The notes under the pieces were generated by a model that was given only the letters and a program-made list of their open reading frames with translations, ran no database searches and was not told where the DNA came from. A stretch of 64,000 nucleotides of DNA from Trinickia sp. Y13. GTDB taxonomy: Bacteria; Pseudomonadota; Gammaproteobacteria; Burkholderiales; Burkholderiaceae. Shown piece after piece: positions 1 through 8,476 of the stretch. Made by a program: the position numbers and the translations under genes. Each line of letters begins with the position of its first letter. Positions within the stretch are counted from its first letter, which is position 1. Location: the NCBI RefSeq assembly GCF_029522115.1, contig NZ_JAKWFK010000002.1, positions 434,001-498,000 on the forward strand, given 5' to 3'.

Positions 1-233
1 TAAGGCGCGTGCGTCTCATCGCTCGGCGGCTTGCCCGATCCCCCGTAGCCGCGCAAGTCGGTCGCGACGACGGTGAAATGCGCGGCCAAATGCGGCACAC
101 AGCGTTCCCAGATCCGGTGCGTTTGCGGATGTCCATGCATCAGCAATAACGGAGGACCTTCCCCGCCCCTCGTGCCAAAGATCTCGACGCCACCGGCGTC
201 GACGCGAAACGGGGTAAAGTCGGCAAAACTCAT
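1..233 (-). CDS. alpha/beta hydrolase, haloacetate dehalogenase-like (5' part, runs off window)
   Basis: The reverse strand reads in frame from an ATG at 233 to the window edge, giving the first 77 residues (start MSFADFTPFRV). The segment LLLMHGHPQTH, then ATDLRGYGGSGKP, is the oxyanion-hole strand and following loop of alpha/beta hydrolases, closest in style to fluoroacetate/haloacetate dehalogenases and epoxide hydrolases. The nucleophile and catalytic His lie outside the window, so the substrate cannot be judged. It is divergent from the nitronate monooxygenase gene and shares its 190-base promoter region. Confidence 0.75.
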   Translation of the reverse strand, partial: MSFADFTPFRVDAGGVEIFGTRGGEGPPLLLMHGHPQTHRIWERCVPHLAAHFTVVATDLRGYGGSGKPPSDETHAP

Positions 234-379
234 CACGCTCACTCCTGCTGCTTATCGTTGTTCGAACTTCTCGTATTCTAGGCGGCCCGATGACGCGCGC
301 TCGTTCGCCGCGCCACGAAACGTAGAAGCAGAGCACTTCTTCCAACGCCGAGCCCGCCCTTCGGCCGCTTCGCATCCCC

Positions 380-398
380 TATAATCGAACGATCGTTC
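380..398 (+). promoter_or_regulatory. -10 box overlapping a perfect 12-bp palindrome (TetR-type operator candidate)
   Basis: TATAAT at 380-385 is directly followed by the perfect palindrome GAACGATCGTTC at 387-398, about 27 bases before the start of the nitronate monooxygenase gene. A palindrome on the transcription start is a classic repressor site, and AACGATCGTT-like sequences are often bound by TetR-family proteins. The repressor is not in this window, and binding is inferred only from the symmetry and position. Confidence 0.5.
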
Positions 399-424
399 TT
401 TTGGAAAGCAAGGAGACACGCGTC

Positions 425-1384
425 ATGGCCCTGCCCGCCGTCTTACAGAATCTGACGCTGCCTGTCGTGGCGTCGCCGATGTTCATCGTCAGCTACCCCG
501 AGCTCGTCCTGGCGCAATGCAAGGCTGGTATCGTCGGCTCGTTTCCCGCGCTGAATGCTCGGCCCGCCGAATTGCTGAACGAGTGGCTCACGCAGATGAA
601 CGAGGAGTTGGCCGCCTATCGGTCAGCGCATCCCGCTGCACGAATCGGGCCGATCGCCGTGAATCAAATCGTGCACCAGTCCAACGTGCGACTCGAGCAG
701 GACGTGCGCGTATGCGTCGAGCACAAGGTGCCGATCTTCATCACGAGCTTGCGCGCCCCAGCCCAAGAGATCATCGACGCCGTCCACAGCTACGGCGGCA
801 TCGTACTGCACGACGTGATCAACTTGCGTCATGCGCAGAAGGCGCTCGAGGCCGGCGTGGACGGTTTGATTCTCGTGGCGGCGGGCGCGGGCGGGCACGC
901 GGGCACGACTTCGCCGTTCGCGCTGGTGGGCGAAGTGCGGCGCATCTTCGACGGGCCGATCGTGCTCTCTGGAGCGATCGCCAATGGCGGTTCGATTCTC
1001 GCGGCCCAAGCGATGGGCGCCGATCTCGCCTACATGGGCACACGCTTCATCGCGACGCAGGAAGCGCATGCCGTCGACGATTACAAGCGCGCCATCGTCA
1101 ACGCAAGTGCGTCGGATATCGTCTACACGAACTTGTTCACCGGCGTGCACGGCAACTATATCCGCGAGAGCATCGTCAACGCCGGGCTCGATCCCGAGGC
1201 GCTGCCGCAGTCCGACAAAACGCAGATGAATTTCGGCGGCGACAAGGCCAAAGCGTGGAAGGACATCTGGGGCGCGGGGCAAGGCGTCGGCTTGATGGAT
1301 GACGTGCCTACCGTGGCGGAGCTCGTCGCGCGCCTCAAGCAGGAATACGACGACGCCCTTTCCCGCCTCGTCGCGGCGCGCTGA
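425..1384 (+). CDS. nitronate monooxygenase (NMO / 2-nitropropane dioxygenase family)
   Basis: An FMN-dependent TIM-barrel enzyme of 319 residues that oxidises alkyl nitronates, normally as detoxification. The ATG at 425 is chosen over an upstream TTG because AAGGAG precedes it at good spacing and the family starts here (MALPAVLQNLTLPVV). Visible family motifs are VASPMF near the N-terminus, the FMN phosphate region LILVAAGAGGHAG with the catalytic-type His, VLSGAIANGGSI and ADLAYMGTRF. Length fits class II NMOs. It stands alone, divergent from an alpha/beta hydrolase, under a palindromic promoter. The exact nitronate substrate is not readable from sequence. Confidence 0.9.
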   Translation: MALPAVLQNLTLPVVASPMFIVSYPELVLAQCKAGIVGSFPALNARPAELLNEWLTQMNEELAAYRSAHPAARIGPIAVNQIVHQSNVRLEQDVRVCVEHKVPIFITSLRAPAQEIIDAVHSYGGIVLHDVINLRHAQKALEAGVDGLILVAAGAGGHAGTTSPFALVGEVRRIFDGPIVLSGAIANGGSILAAQAMGADLAYMGTRFIATQEAHAVDDYKRAIVNASASDIVYTNLFTGVHGNYIRESIVNAGLDPEALPQSDKTQMNFGGDKAKAWKDIWGAGQGVGLMDDVPTVAELVARLKQEYDDALSRLVAAR

Positions 1385-1494
1385 GCCTCGCCGGGCGAGA
1401 CGGCGGTCTCGCTCGCGATCCATTCGCGGAACGCGTTCGCGCCGCCGTTCGCATGTTCGCACGTTCGCGCCTCGGCGGTACGCGCTTGCGCCGC

Positions 1495-4400
1495 TCACAT
1501 GTTGCGCCGGTACTGTCCGCCGACTTCGAACAGCGCGTGCGTGATCTGCCCGAGCGAACAGACGCGCACCGCATCCATCAGCACAGCGAATACGTTCTCC
1601 CCATCGATGACGGCGCGCCGCAAGCGCTCGAGCATCGGCGCCGCTTCATCGCAATGGCGAGCGTGAAACGCCGCCAGCCGTTCGCGCTGACGCTCTTTTT
1701 CCTCCGTCGTCGAACGATCCAAGGTCAACGGGCCCGCCCGCTCGGTTTCTCGTTCGCCGACGAACGTGTTCACGCCCACGATCGGATAAGAGCCATCGTG
1801 CTTGCGATGCTCGTAACGCATCGATTCGTCTTGGATTCGTCCGCGCTGGTAGCCCGTCTCCATCGCACCGAGCACTCCGCCGCGAGCCGTCAGCCGGTCG
1901 AACTCGTCCAGCACCGCAGCTTCGACGAGATCAGTCAATTCCTCGATGACGAAGCTGCCCTGATTCGGATTTTGATTCTTCGCCAAGCCCCATTCTCGAT
2001 TGATGATCAGTTGCACGGCCATTGCGCGGCGTACCGACGCTTCCGTCGGCGTCGTGATCGCTTCGTCGAACGCATTCGTATGCAGCGAGTTGCAGTTGTC
2101 ATAGACGGCGATCAGCGCCTGCAGCGTCGTGCGGATATCGTTGAACTCGATCTCCTGCGCATGCAGGCTGCGGCCCGATGTCTGCACGTGGTACTTGAGC
2201 TTTTGACTGCGTTCGTTGGCGCCGTATTTGTCCCGCAAGGCAATCGCCCAAATCCGGCGCGCCACGCGGCCAAGCACCGTGTACTCCGGCTCCATGCCGT
2301 TCGAGAAGAAGAACGACAGGTTCGGTGCGAAATCGTCGATCTCCAGATGCCGTGCCAAGTAGGCTTCGACGTAGGTGAAGCCGTTGGCGAGCGTGTAAGC
2401 GAGCTGCGTGATCGGGTTGGCCCCCGCCTCGGCGATGTGGTAGCCGGAGATCGACACCGAATAGAAATTGCGTACGCCGTGTTCGATGAAATAGGCCTGC
2501 ACGTCGCCCATCATCTTCAAGCTGAAGTCGGTCGAAAAAATGCAGGTGTTTTGGCCCTGATCCTCTTTGAGGATGTCCGCCTGCACGGTGCCGCGCACTT
2601 CGCGCAACGCATTGGCGCGCGCTTGCTCGATTTCCCCGGCGCTCGGCGTCCGGTTTTGCGCAGCGCATTGCGCGCGAAGACGCGCCAGTTGCTGATCGAT
2701 CGCAGCGTTGAAGAACATCGCGAGGATCGTGGGCGCGGGACCGTTGATCGTCATCGAGACCGACGTTGCCGGATCGCACAAATCGAAGCCGTCATAGAGC
2801 GAGATCATGTCGTCGAGCGTTGCCACCGACACGCCCGAGTTGCCGATCTTGCCGTAAATATCGGGGCGCTCGTCGGGGTCTTCGCCATAGAGGGTGACCG
2901 AATCGAACGCCGTCGACAAACGTCGCGCCGGCATGCCCTGGGAAAGCAGCTTGAACCGGCGGTTCGTGCGCGGCGGGTCGCCCACGCCCGCGAACATGCG
3001 CGTGGGATCTTCGTTCTCGCGCTTGAACGGAAACACGCCGGCCGTGAAGGGGAACGCGCCCGGCAGGTTTTCCAGCATCAACCAGCGCAGCGTTTCGCCC
3101 GGATCCGCGAACTTCGGCAACGACACCTTGCGCAATCGCGTGCCGGACAGCGTGGTCTCGGTCAGTTTCGTGCGAATCTCGCGACCGCGGATCGACACCA
3201 CGCGCTCCTCGCCCGAATATTGCGCGACGGTATGCGGCCATGCATCGAGCAACGCGCCCTCGCGGGCGCCGAGCCGCGCTTCGCGCTCGGCAATCAACGC
3301 GTCCAGGCGGGCGGCGACCGGATCGGATGTCGGCGCGATTGGAGCGGCCGAAGCAGCCGCCGAATTCGCAGCGGCCGCGTCATGCGTGGCAGGCTCGCAC
3401 CCGGCGTCGCTTCGGCCCGCACGGTGGCTCGTCGCCATCGCCATCCGTTTGGCCTCGCACAACTGCCAACGCTCGCGCGCGCATTGCGCCTGCTCGTCGG
3501 CCCGGGCGCGGTAGGCGCGCACGGTCGCGGCGATCTCGGACAAGTAACGAACGCGGGCCGCGGGCACGATCGCGCCGCCCTCGCGCGAGTGGCGCACATC
3601 GACGCGCGGCAAGCGCGGCCCGAGCGCGGGCGAGCGCAGTCCGCACTCGCCGAGCGCGAGCGCGATGCGCTGGTAAAGCGCCGTGACGCCCTCGTCGTTG
3701 AAACGTGAGGCGATCGTGCCGAACGCGGGCATGGCGTCCGGCGCCACATCGAACGCGCCTTGATTGCGTTGCATCTGCTTGGCGACATCGCGCAGCGCAT
3801 CGAGCGCGCCGCTGCGATCGAACTTGTTGATGGCGACGAAGTCGGCAAAGTCCAGCATGTCGATTTTTTCGAGTTGGCTCGCCGCGCCGAACTCCGGCGT
3901 CATCACGTAGAGCGAACGATCCGCCACCTGCGCGATCGCGGCGTCGCCTTGGCCGATGCCCGAGGTCTCGACGATGATCAGGTCGAAACGCGCCGCTTGG
4001 CAGGCCGCGATTGCATCGGGGATGGCATCGGGCAATTCGGTCGCCGCTTCGCGCGTCGCGAGCGAGCGCATGAACACGCGAGGCCCGCGCCCCCAATCGC
4101 CGATCGCGTTCATGCGAATCCGATCGCCAAGCAAGGCGCCGCCCGACTTGCGCCGCGACGGATCGATCGCAAGGATCGCAATCGCGAGCTCGTCGGCATA
4201 GTCGAGCCTAAAACGCCGCACGAGTTCATCGGTCAACGACGACTTGCCGGCCCCGCCCGTGCCTGTCACGCCGAGCACCGGCGCGAGCGCCCCCTGCAAG
4301 CGGGCACGATCGCGCAGCGCTGCCCGCACCGCCGGATCGACGCGATCGTCTTCGAGTGCGCTGATCAGCGTGGCCAAGGCGCGCCAAGCCCGATCGCCCG

Positions 4401-4911
4401 CGGTCGCCAGCGTCTCGATTGGCGGCAGCGCACCGGGCGGCAAAGCGGCCGCGCTGCCGCAGCGCGCGATCATGTCGTCGATCATCCCTTGCAGGCCCAG
4501 GCGTTGCCCATCTTGCGGAGAATAAATGCGCTCGACCCCGTAGCGCTCGAGCGCCTCGATCTCTTCGGGCACGATCACCCCACCGCCGCCGCCAAACACG
4601 CGAATCCGTTCGCCGCCGCCATCGCGCAGCGCGTCCACCAGATACTTGAAGTATTCGATGTGGCCGCCTTGGTAGCTGGACACCGCCACGCCGTCGGCGT
4701 CCTCATCGAGCGCGGCGCGCGCGACCTCGGCCACAGAACGGTTATGACCGAGATGCACGACTTCGACTCCGCTCGCCTGCAAGATTCGCCGGATGATGTT
4801 GATCGCGGCGTCATGGCCATCGAACAGCGCGGCGGCCGTCACGAAACGCAACCGGGCGGCAGGACTCGGCCGAGCCGGGCCGAGACGTTGCGGCGTCGAA
4901 AGATCGGTCAT
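1495..4911 (-). CDS. icmF: fused isobutyryl-CoA mutase IcmF (B12 domain, MeaI-type G-protein chaperone and mutase)
   Basis: An adenosylcobalamin enzyme of 1138 residues interconverting isobutyryl-CoA and n-butyryl-CoA, with a built-in GTPase chaperone. Order: cobalamin-binding domain (about 20-150, FDGHDAAINIIRR with the Co-ligating His), G domain (about 215-480; P-loop GTGGAGKSS, DPSRRKSGGALLGDR, VETSGIGQGD, NKFD), an Ala-rich linker, then the TIM-barrel mutase domain (about 570 to the end; GVFPFKRE, GNSGVSV, SISGYHIAEAGANP). The fusion and domain order distinguish it from two-subunit methylmalonyl-CoA mutase. The ATG at 4911 has GAGGGA upstream; earlier in-frame starts lack this. Monocistronic, probably serving branched-chain or short-chain acyl-CoA catabolism. 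Confidence 0.93.
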   Translation of the reverse strand: MTDLSTPQRLGPARPSPAARLRFVTAAALFDGHDAAINIIRRILQASGVEVVHLGHNRSVAEVARAALDEDADGVAVSSYQGGHIEYFKYLVDALRDGGGERIRVFGGGGGVIVPEEIEALERYGVERIYSPQDGQRLGLQGMIDDMIARCGSAAALPPGALPPIETLATAGDRAWRALATLISALEDDRVDPAVRAALRDRARLQGALAPVLGVTGTGGAGKSSLTDELVRRFRLDYADELAIAILAIDPSRRKSGGALLGDRIRMNAIGDWGRGPRVFMRSLATREAATELPDAIPDAIAACQAARFDLIIVETSGIGQGDAAIAQVADRSLYVMTPEFGAASQLEKIDMLDFADFVAINKFDRSGALDALRDVAKQMQRNQGAFDVAPDAMPAFGTIASRFNDEGVTALYQRIALALGECGLRSPALGPRLPRVDVRHSREGGAIVPAARVRYLSEIAATVRAYRARADEQAQCARERWQLCEAKRMAMATSHRAGRSDAGCEPATHDAAAANSAAASAAPIAPTSDPVAARLDALIAEREARLGAREGALLDAWPHTVAQYSGEERVVSIRGREIRTKLTETTLSGTRLRKVSLPKFADPGETLRWLMLENLPGAFPFTAGVFPFKRENEDPTRMFAGVGDPPRTNRRFKLLSQGMPARRLSTAFDSVTLYGEDPDERPDIYGKIGNSGVSVATLDDMISLYDGFDLCDPATSVSMTINGPAPTILAMFFNAAIDQQLARLRAQCAAQNRTPSAGEIEQARANALREVRGTVQADILKEDQGQNTCIFSTDFSLKMMGDVQAYFIEHGVRNFYSVSISGYHIAEAGANPITQLAYTLANGFTYVEAYLARHLEIDDFAPNLSFFFSNGMEPEYTVLGRVARRIWAIALRDKYGANERSQKLKYHVQTSGRSLHAQEIEFNDIRTTLQALIAVYDNCNSLHTNAFDEAITTPTEASVRRAMAVQLIINREWGLAKNQNPNQGSFVIEELTDLVEAAVLDEFDRLTARGGVLGAMETGYQRGRIQDESMRYEHRKHDGSYPIVGVNTFVGERETERAGPLTLDRSTTEEKERQRERLAAFHARHCDEAAPMLERLRRAVIDGENVFAVLMDAVRVCSLGQITHALFEVGGQYRRNM

Positions 4912-5255
4912 GGTTCCCTCGCTAGCGCATGCCGGCTGCGCGCCTAATGTTCGAAGTATAGGCAACGGCGCCATGCCGGCCCATCGATTGCAGCGCCGCC
5001 GCAATGCCATTACGCCCGTAATTGCCGGTGCGATTTATGGCGAATCAGGCAAGCTCGGTGAAACCCGAATGCGTTAATATCGTGGCTCGACACCATCCCA
5101 TCGAAACGAAGCATGCCTATATCTGCGCTCTGCCCTTTTCGCATGGATTTATCGATCCTCTGCCATCGCGCAGCCTACACAAAACAGACACGTCTGTTTT
5201 CGTTGAATGTGGCTATCGGCCAATAGGCTCGCCGAGGCATCACGAAGAACGCGCC
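4912..5255. other. divergent intergenic region between icmF and the sensor kinase
   Basis: 344 bases without a supportable gene. It must hold the promoters of icmF (leftward) and of the kinase gene (rightward), and contains the strong palindrome at 5181-5200 listed separately. Confidence 0.6.
5181..5200. promoter_or_regulatory. 20-bp palindrome with perfect 9-bp arms, repressor site candidate
   Basis: AAAACAGAC, two bases, then GTCTGTTTT: perfect 9-bp arms in a 20-bp site. The size and ACAGAC/GTCTGT core resemble operators of dimeric TetR-family regulators. It lies 55 bases before the kinase start and 270 bases before the icmF start, so either gene could be the target. No regulator gene sits beside it. 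Confidence 0.5.
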
Positions 5256-6641
5256 ATGTATTCGCTCTTACCCGCCTTCGTGTCGGCGTTGTTTCTGGGT
5301 TTCGGTGCTTATGTGCTGGTAACCGAGGGTTTCACGCGGGTGGCGACGCCATTTATCGCGATGTGCGGGACGACATTCGTCTGGCAAGCCACCTGGGCAT
5401 TTTTGTTTCAGACCACGGACCCGCATGTGGCGAGCGAGCTCGTGAAGATCGGCTATTTGTTCATCTTGTTCTTGCCGACCACTTTCTATCACTTCGTGGT
5501 GGAAGTTGCCGCAGCACGCGCGGAAAAGTGGCTATTGACGGTGTCTTACGGGCTATGCGCGGCACTTGCGGTGTTATTGCTGAGCGGCAATGAAGTGATC
5601 GACGGCTTTCGCTCGTTTTTTTTCGGATACTACCCGAAGGCCGGCCCATTGCATCCGGTTCACGTCGCGCAAACGGTTTTTCTGGCCGGGCGCAGCGGCT
5701 GGCTGTTAATTAGGGAAATGCGCAGGGCGCGCGCCTCGCGGCCCCGGAAGCTGCTCGATTTGTGCCTCGTCAGCCTCGGCCTTTATTCCTTTGCCGCAAC
5801 CGATTACGCCGTGAATTACGGCTATGCGTTCTACCCGCTCGGCGCCGTCTTCATCGCCGTAAGCCTCGGCATACTTGCGGTCTCCATCGTCCGCTACGGA
5901 TTGATGAGTCCTCGCCTCATGCTGGCGACGGTCGCGCACGAAGTCGCAACGCCGCTTGCGACGATCGGCCTGCATGCCGACGAACTGCGCCGCGCACTGC
6001 CAGAACTGATGCACGGCTATCGGCTGGCGGTGCAACATCGGTTATGCGGCGACGGCCTCTATCTGCGAGAAGAGCCTGACAGATTGCCTGCGCTTGCATC
6101 GGCGATCCGGCGTCAGGTCGACAGCACGAGCACCGTGATCGAGATGTCGCTCGCATCGCTCACCTTGAACCGGCTCGATCCGCGCACATTCTCCGCCCAT
6201 GCCATCGGCACCTGCATCGAATCGGCTCTGGAGCGCTATCCGTTTCGGGCGGGAGAGCGAAATCTGGTTTCGGTGGCGCAGATCGACCCCGCGATCCAAT
6301 TCGTCGGCTCGGATTCCTTGCTGATCTTCGTTCTCTTCAACTTGTTGAAGAACGCGATTCACGCGATCCAGGCCGCAGGCAAGGGCGATATCGCCATCAA
6401 CGCATGCCGCCGCGAGGGCTACTGCGTCGTGCGCTTCAGCGATAGCGGCTGCGGCATCGACGCCGACGCACTGCCCAGGATCTTCGATCCGTTCTACTCG
6501 ACGAAGGCTCACGGACGAGGGGCGGGCGTCGGCCTGACCTTCTGCCGCCGCGTCTGCGAAGCGTTCGGCGGCGGCATTTCATGCGAGTCCGCGCCCGGCG
6601 TGCACACGACCTTCACGCTGCGTCTGCCGGGGCCGCGATGA
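5256..6641 (+). CDS. membrane sensor histidine kinase (six to seven TM, LqsS/CqsS-like layout)
   Basis: 461 residues. The first ~220 are strongly hydrophobic with six or seven membrane segments and almost no periplasmic domain, as in kinases that sense lipophilic signals. The kinase core follows: H-box AHEVATPL with the phospho-accepting His (about 228), N-box FNLLKNAIHAI, G1 DSGCGID, F-box FDPFYSTK and G2 GAGVGLTFC. The ATG at 5256 begins the first membrane helix. It faces a hotdog thioesterase gene (opposite strand) and then a response regulator, together a compact signalling locus. Similarity to quorum-sensing kinases LqsS/CqsS is judged by layout only. Confidence 0.85.
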   Translation: MYSLLPAFVSALFLGFGAYVLVTEGFTRVATPFIAMCGTTFVWQATWAFLFQTTDPHVASELVKIGYLFILFLPTTFYHFVVEVAAARAEKWLLTVSYGLCAALAVLLLSGNEVIDGFRSFFFGYYPKAGPLHPVHVAQTVFLAGRSGWLLIREMRRARASRPRKLLDLCLVSLGLYSFAATDYAVNYGYAFYPLGAVFIAVSLGILAVSIVRYGLMSPRLMLATVAHEVATPLATIGLHADELRRALPELMHGYRLAVQHRLCGDGLYLREEPDRLPALASAIRRQVDSTSTVIEMSLASLTLNRLDPRTFSAHAIGTCIESALERYPFRAGERNLVSVAQIDPAIQFVGSDSLLIFVLFNLLKNAIHAIQAAGKGDIAINACRREGYCVVRFSDSGCGIDADALPRIFDPFYSTKAHGRGAGVGLTFCRRVCEAFGGGISCESAPGVHTTFTLRLPGPR

Positions 6642-6675
6642 ACGGCGGATCATGGCGCCGCACGATCCGCCGTTC
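6640..6675. terminator. stem-loop between convergent kinase and thioesterase genes
   Basis: Perfect 12-bp arms, GAACGGCGGATC and its complement, flank a 12-base loop. The stem includes the stop codon of the kinase gene (6639-6641) and sits in the 80-base gap between convergent genes, so it could stop transcription in both directions. There is no long T run, so a purely intrinsic terminator is not certain. Confidence 0.55.
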
Positions 6676-6722
6676 ATTGGCCGACGCTAATCGGCCGGGT
6701 CAACCGAGCGCATTGCGCGCGA

Positions 6723-7220
6723 TCAATCCCGATCGGACGGCAAGTCCAACTCGTATTCGGTCACGCGCTCGATCACGCCAGCGGGGAAACGCCGAATGCG
6801 CTTGTCCGGGCCTGCGAACAGGATCTGCTGATAGCCCATCGAAACGGGCCGGCCGCCGACGTAGAACCGGAACAGCAAATAGGAGGAGCACTGCCTGACT
6901 TTTACCGTGTTCAGATAACAGTCGACTCGCTGGAACGGAAACGTCTCCTGGACATACTCCTGATGAGCGCGTTTCGTGACGAATGCGCCGCCCGCGCCGA
7001 GCAGATTATTGTCGATGCATTCGTAAAACCAGCGTTCGCGGCAGATTCCCTGCCATTCGAAATATCGGGCGAAATAGGTGTTCATGAATGAATTGGAGTC
7101 CTTCAGATAGATGTCGATCGTATGGTGGAAAGTCTTGGGCGCCGCAACATCGAGCGCCTCGGGCGTCAAGAGCGCCGCACCATTGGAAAGAAGGTGCGGA
7201 ACGGTTTCTCGCGTCAACAT
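6723..7220 (-). CDS. hotdog-fold acyl thioesterase, enediyne-TE-like
   Basis: 165 residues. The segment IYLKDSNSFMNTYFARYFEWQG, continuing ICRERWF, matches the pattern of the hotdog thioesterases of enediyne polyketide clusters (CalE7/SgcE10 type), where a similar helix carries the YF-WQG-CRE signature. Such enzymes hydrolyse beta-ketoacyl thioesters. GAGGAG lies 8 bases before the ATG. The gene sits between a membrane sensor kinase and a response regulator, on the opposite strand. An acyl-derived signal made here and sensed by the kinase is an attractive inference, not shown by sequence. A simple housekeeping thioesterase is the alternative. Confidence 0.7.
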   Translation of the reverse strand: MLTRETVPHLLSNGAALLTPEALDVAAPKTFHHTIDIYLKDSNSFMNTYFARYFEWQGICRERWFYECIDNNLLGAGGAFVTKRAHQEYVQETFPFQRVDCYLNTVKVRQCSSYLLFRFYVGGRPVSMGYQQILFAGPDKRIRRFPAGVIERVTEYELDLPSDRD

Positions 7221-7258
7221 GGATAAACTCCTCGGAAATTGCTACGAGCGGTAGCGCG

Positions 7259-7282
7259 CATTCCCCAAAAGCCTGGGGAATG
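7259..7282. promoter_or_regulatory. 8-bp inverted repeat in the thioesterase / response-regulator divergent promoter
   Basis: CATTCCCC, eight bases, then GGGGAATG: perfect 8-bp arms inside the 165-base divergent region. The position fits an operator acting on both genes, or a leader hairpin of the leftward transcript. The neighbouring response regulator has no visible DNA-binding domain, so the binder is unknown. Confidence 0.4.
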
Positions 7283-7385
7283 TGCGATTCTTACCCCGCC
7301 TATTTTTCGAGGACCGTAATCGGTAACAATTGGGCCGAGCGCCGACCGCGGTGTCGCTCCGCTTTTCTTTTTTCACGAGGCCGGT

Positions 7386-8348
7386 ATGAGTTCTTTTGTC
7401 ACGCAGCCGCTGTTCTATCCCGCATCTGCGGTTTTTCTCGATGACAGCGCCGATTTTCTGGATGGGTTACGTGGAGTTTTTCGAGACAGGCAACTGAACC
7501 GCTTTTTCATGCACCCCGAGGCGGCGCTCGATTTCATGCGTTCGCGAGATCGCAGCGTCCCGCTTATCCGAATGGCGGGCGAAGGGTATTCTCGAGTGGA
7601 ACGAGGCGGCGGTAATGCGCTCGGCAAGGATGCGCTGTGCGACCCAACGAGATTCGAAGAAGTGGCGGCGGTCGTCGTCGATTATGAAATGCCGGGGATG
7701 GACGGCGTCCAATTTCTCGAATCGATCAGCGATATCGTTTGCACGAAAATCCTGTTGACCGGAGCGGCGGGCGACCGGCAAGCCGTGGATGCCTTCAACG
7801 CAGGACTCATCGATATTTATCTGCGCAAGGGCGATACGGTCATGCCGGCCACCTTGGCGGGCGCACTACGCGAGGCGAATAAAAAACACTGCAGATTGCG
7901 CGGGTGCATCGGCGTCCACGACGTGGGGGCGACCTATTGCGATCCTCGAGTCGTGCAAGTCCTCGACGATTTGGCCGCCCGCGGAAACTTCGTCGAATAT
8001 TACTGGCGCCCGGAACAGGACGCGGTGCTCCTGTTCGATGCAGCGGGCAAGCCCAGTGTTTTCGTGGCCTGGGATGCCGACGAATGGGCGTTCCAGTGCG
8101 ATACGGTAGCCGACGCCGGCGGGCCCGACTGGATGCGCAAGGGGATGGAAAAGCGATCGCTGATGCCGCTGTTTTGGCCCGATCAAGCATATCGCCCGAA
8201 TCGGGCCATCGTGCCGACTGCGCAGCCGATACCGGTGCCGGGATGGGAGCGTGCTTTCTACAGTCTCGCGCCGCTCGACGCGTCGGCGGTGGAAGCGGGC
8301 CTGTCGACCTACGCGAGTTGGCGCCAACGGCGGCGCCAGTTGCATTGA
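7386..8348 (+). CDS. response regulator with unusual C-terminal domain (LqsR-like)
   Basis: 320 residues. Residues ~15-165 form a receiver domain: acidic pair (FLDDSADF), phospho-acceptor Asp in VVVDYEMPGMDG, Thr in LLTGAAG and Lys in YLRKGD. The loop between the acidic pair and the acceptor Asp is enlarged by about 30 residues (RMAGEGYSRVERGG region). The C-terminal ~150 residues show no helix-turn-helix, GGDEF, EAL or kinase motif. They look like a soluble sensor-like domain (EYYWRPEQDAVLLFDAAGKPS). It is the natural partner of the kinase at 5256-6641. Similarity to LqsR-type regulators is from memory of layout and tentative. Confidence 0.78.
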   Translation: MSSFVTQPLFYPASAVFLDDSADFLDGLRGVFRDRQLNRFFMHPEAALDFMRSRDRSVPLIRMAGEGYSRVERGGGNALGKDALCDPTRFEEVAAVVVDYEMPGMDGVQFLESISDIVCTKILLTGAAGDRQAVDAFNAGLIDIYLRKGDTVMPATLAGALREANKKHCRLRGCIGVHDVGATYCDPRVVQVLDDLAARGNFVEYYWRPEQDAVLLFDAAGKPSVFVAWDADEWAFQCDTVADAGGPDWMRKGMEKRSLMPLFWPDQAYRPNRAIVPTAQPIPVPGWERAFYSLAPLDASAVEAGLSTYASWRQRRRQLH

Positions 8349-8476
8349 CCAGGTTGACGGCACTGACGGCTTGACCGGGCGATCGCATCGCCCCAGCAGC
8401 GCCCCGACTCGGCCGCAAGGCCGCATCGCCGCCGCCCCGGCCCGAGCGCCGAGGATGGCAGCGGCCCAGCAGCCGA

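Noticed and set aside
1453-3708. Long open frame on the plus strand opposite icmF
   Set aside because: It is the antisense shadow of a verified IcmF domain; composition is Arg/His/Gln-rich and motif-free, as expected in GC-rich DNA.
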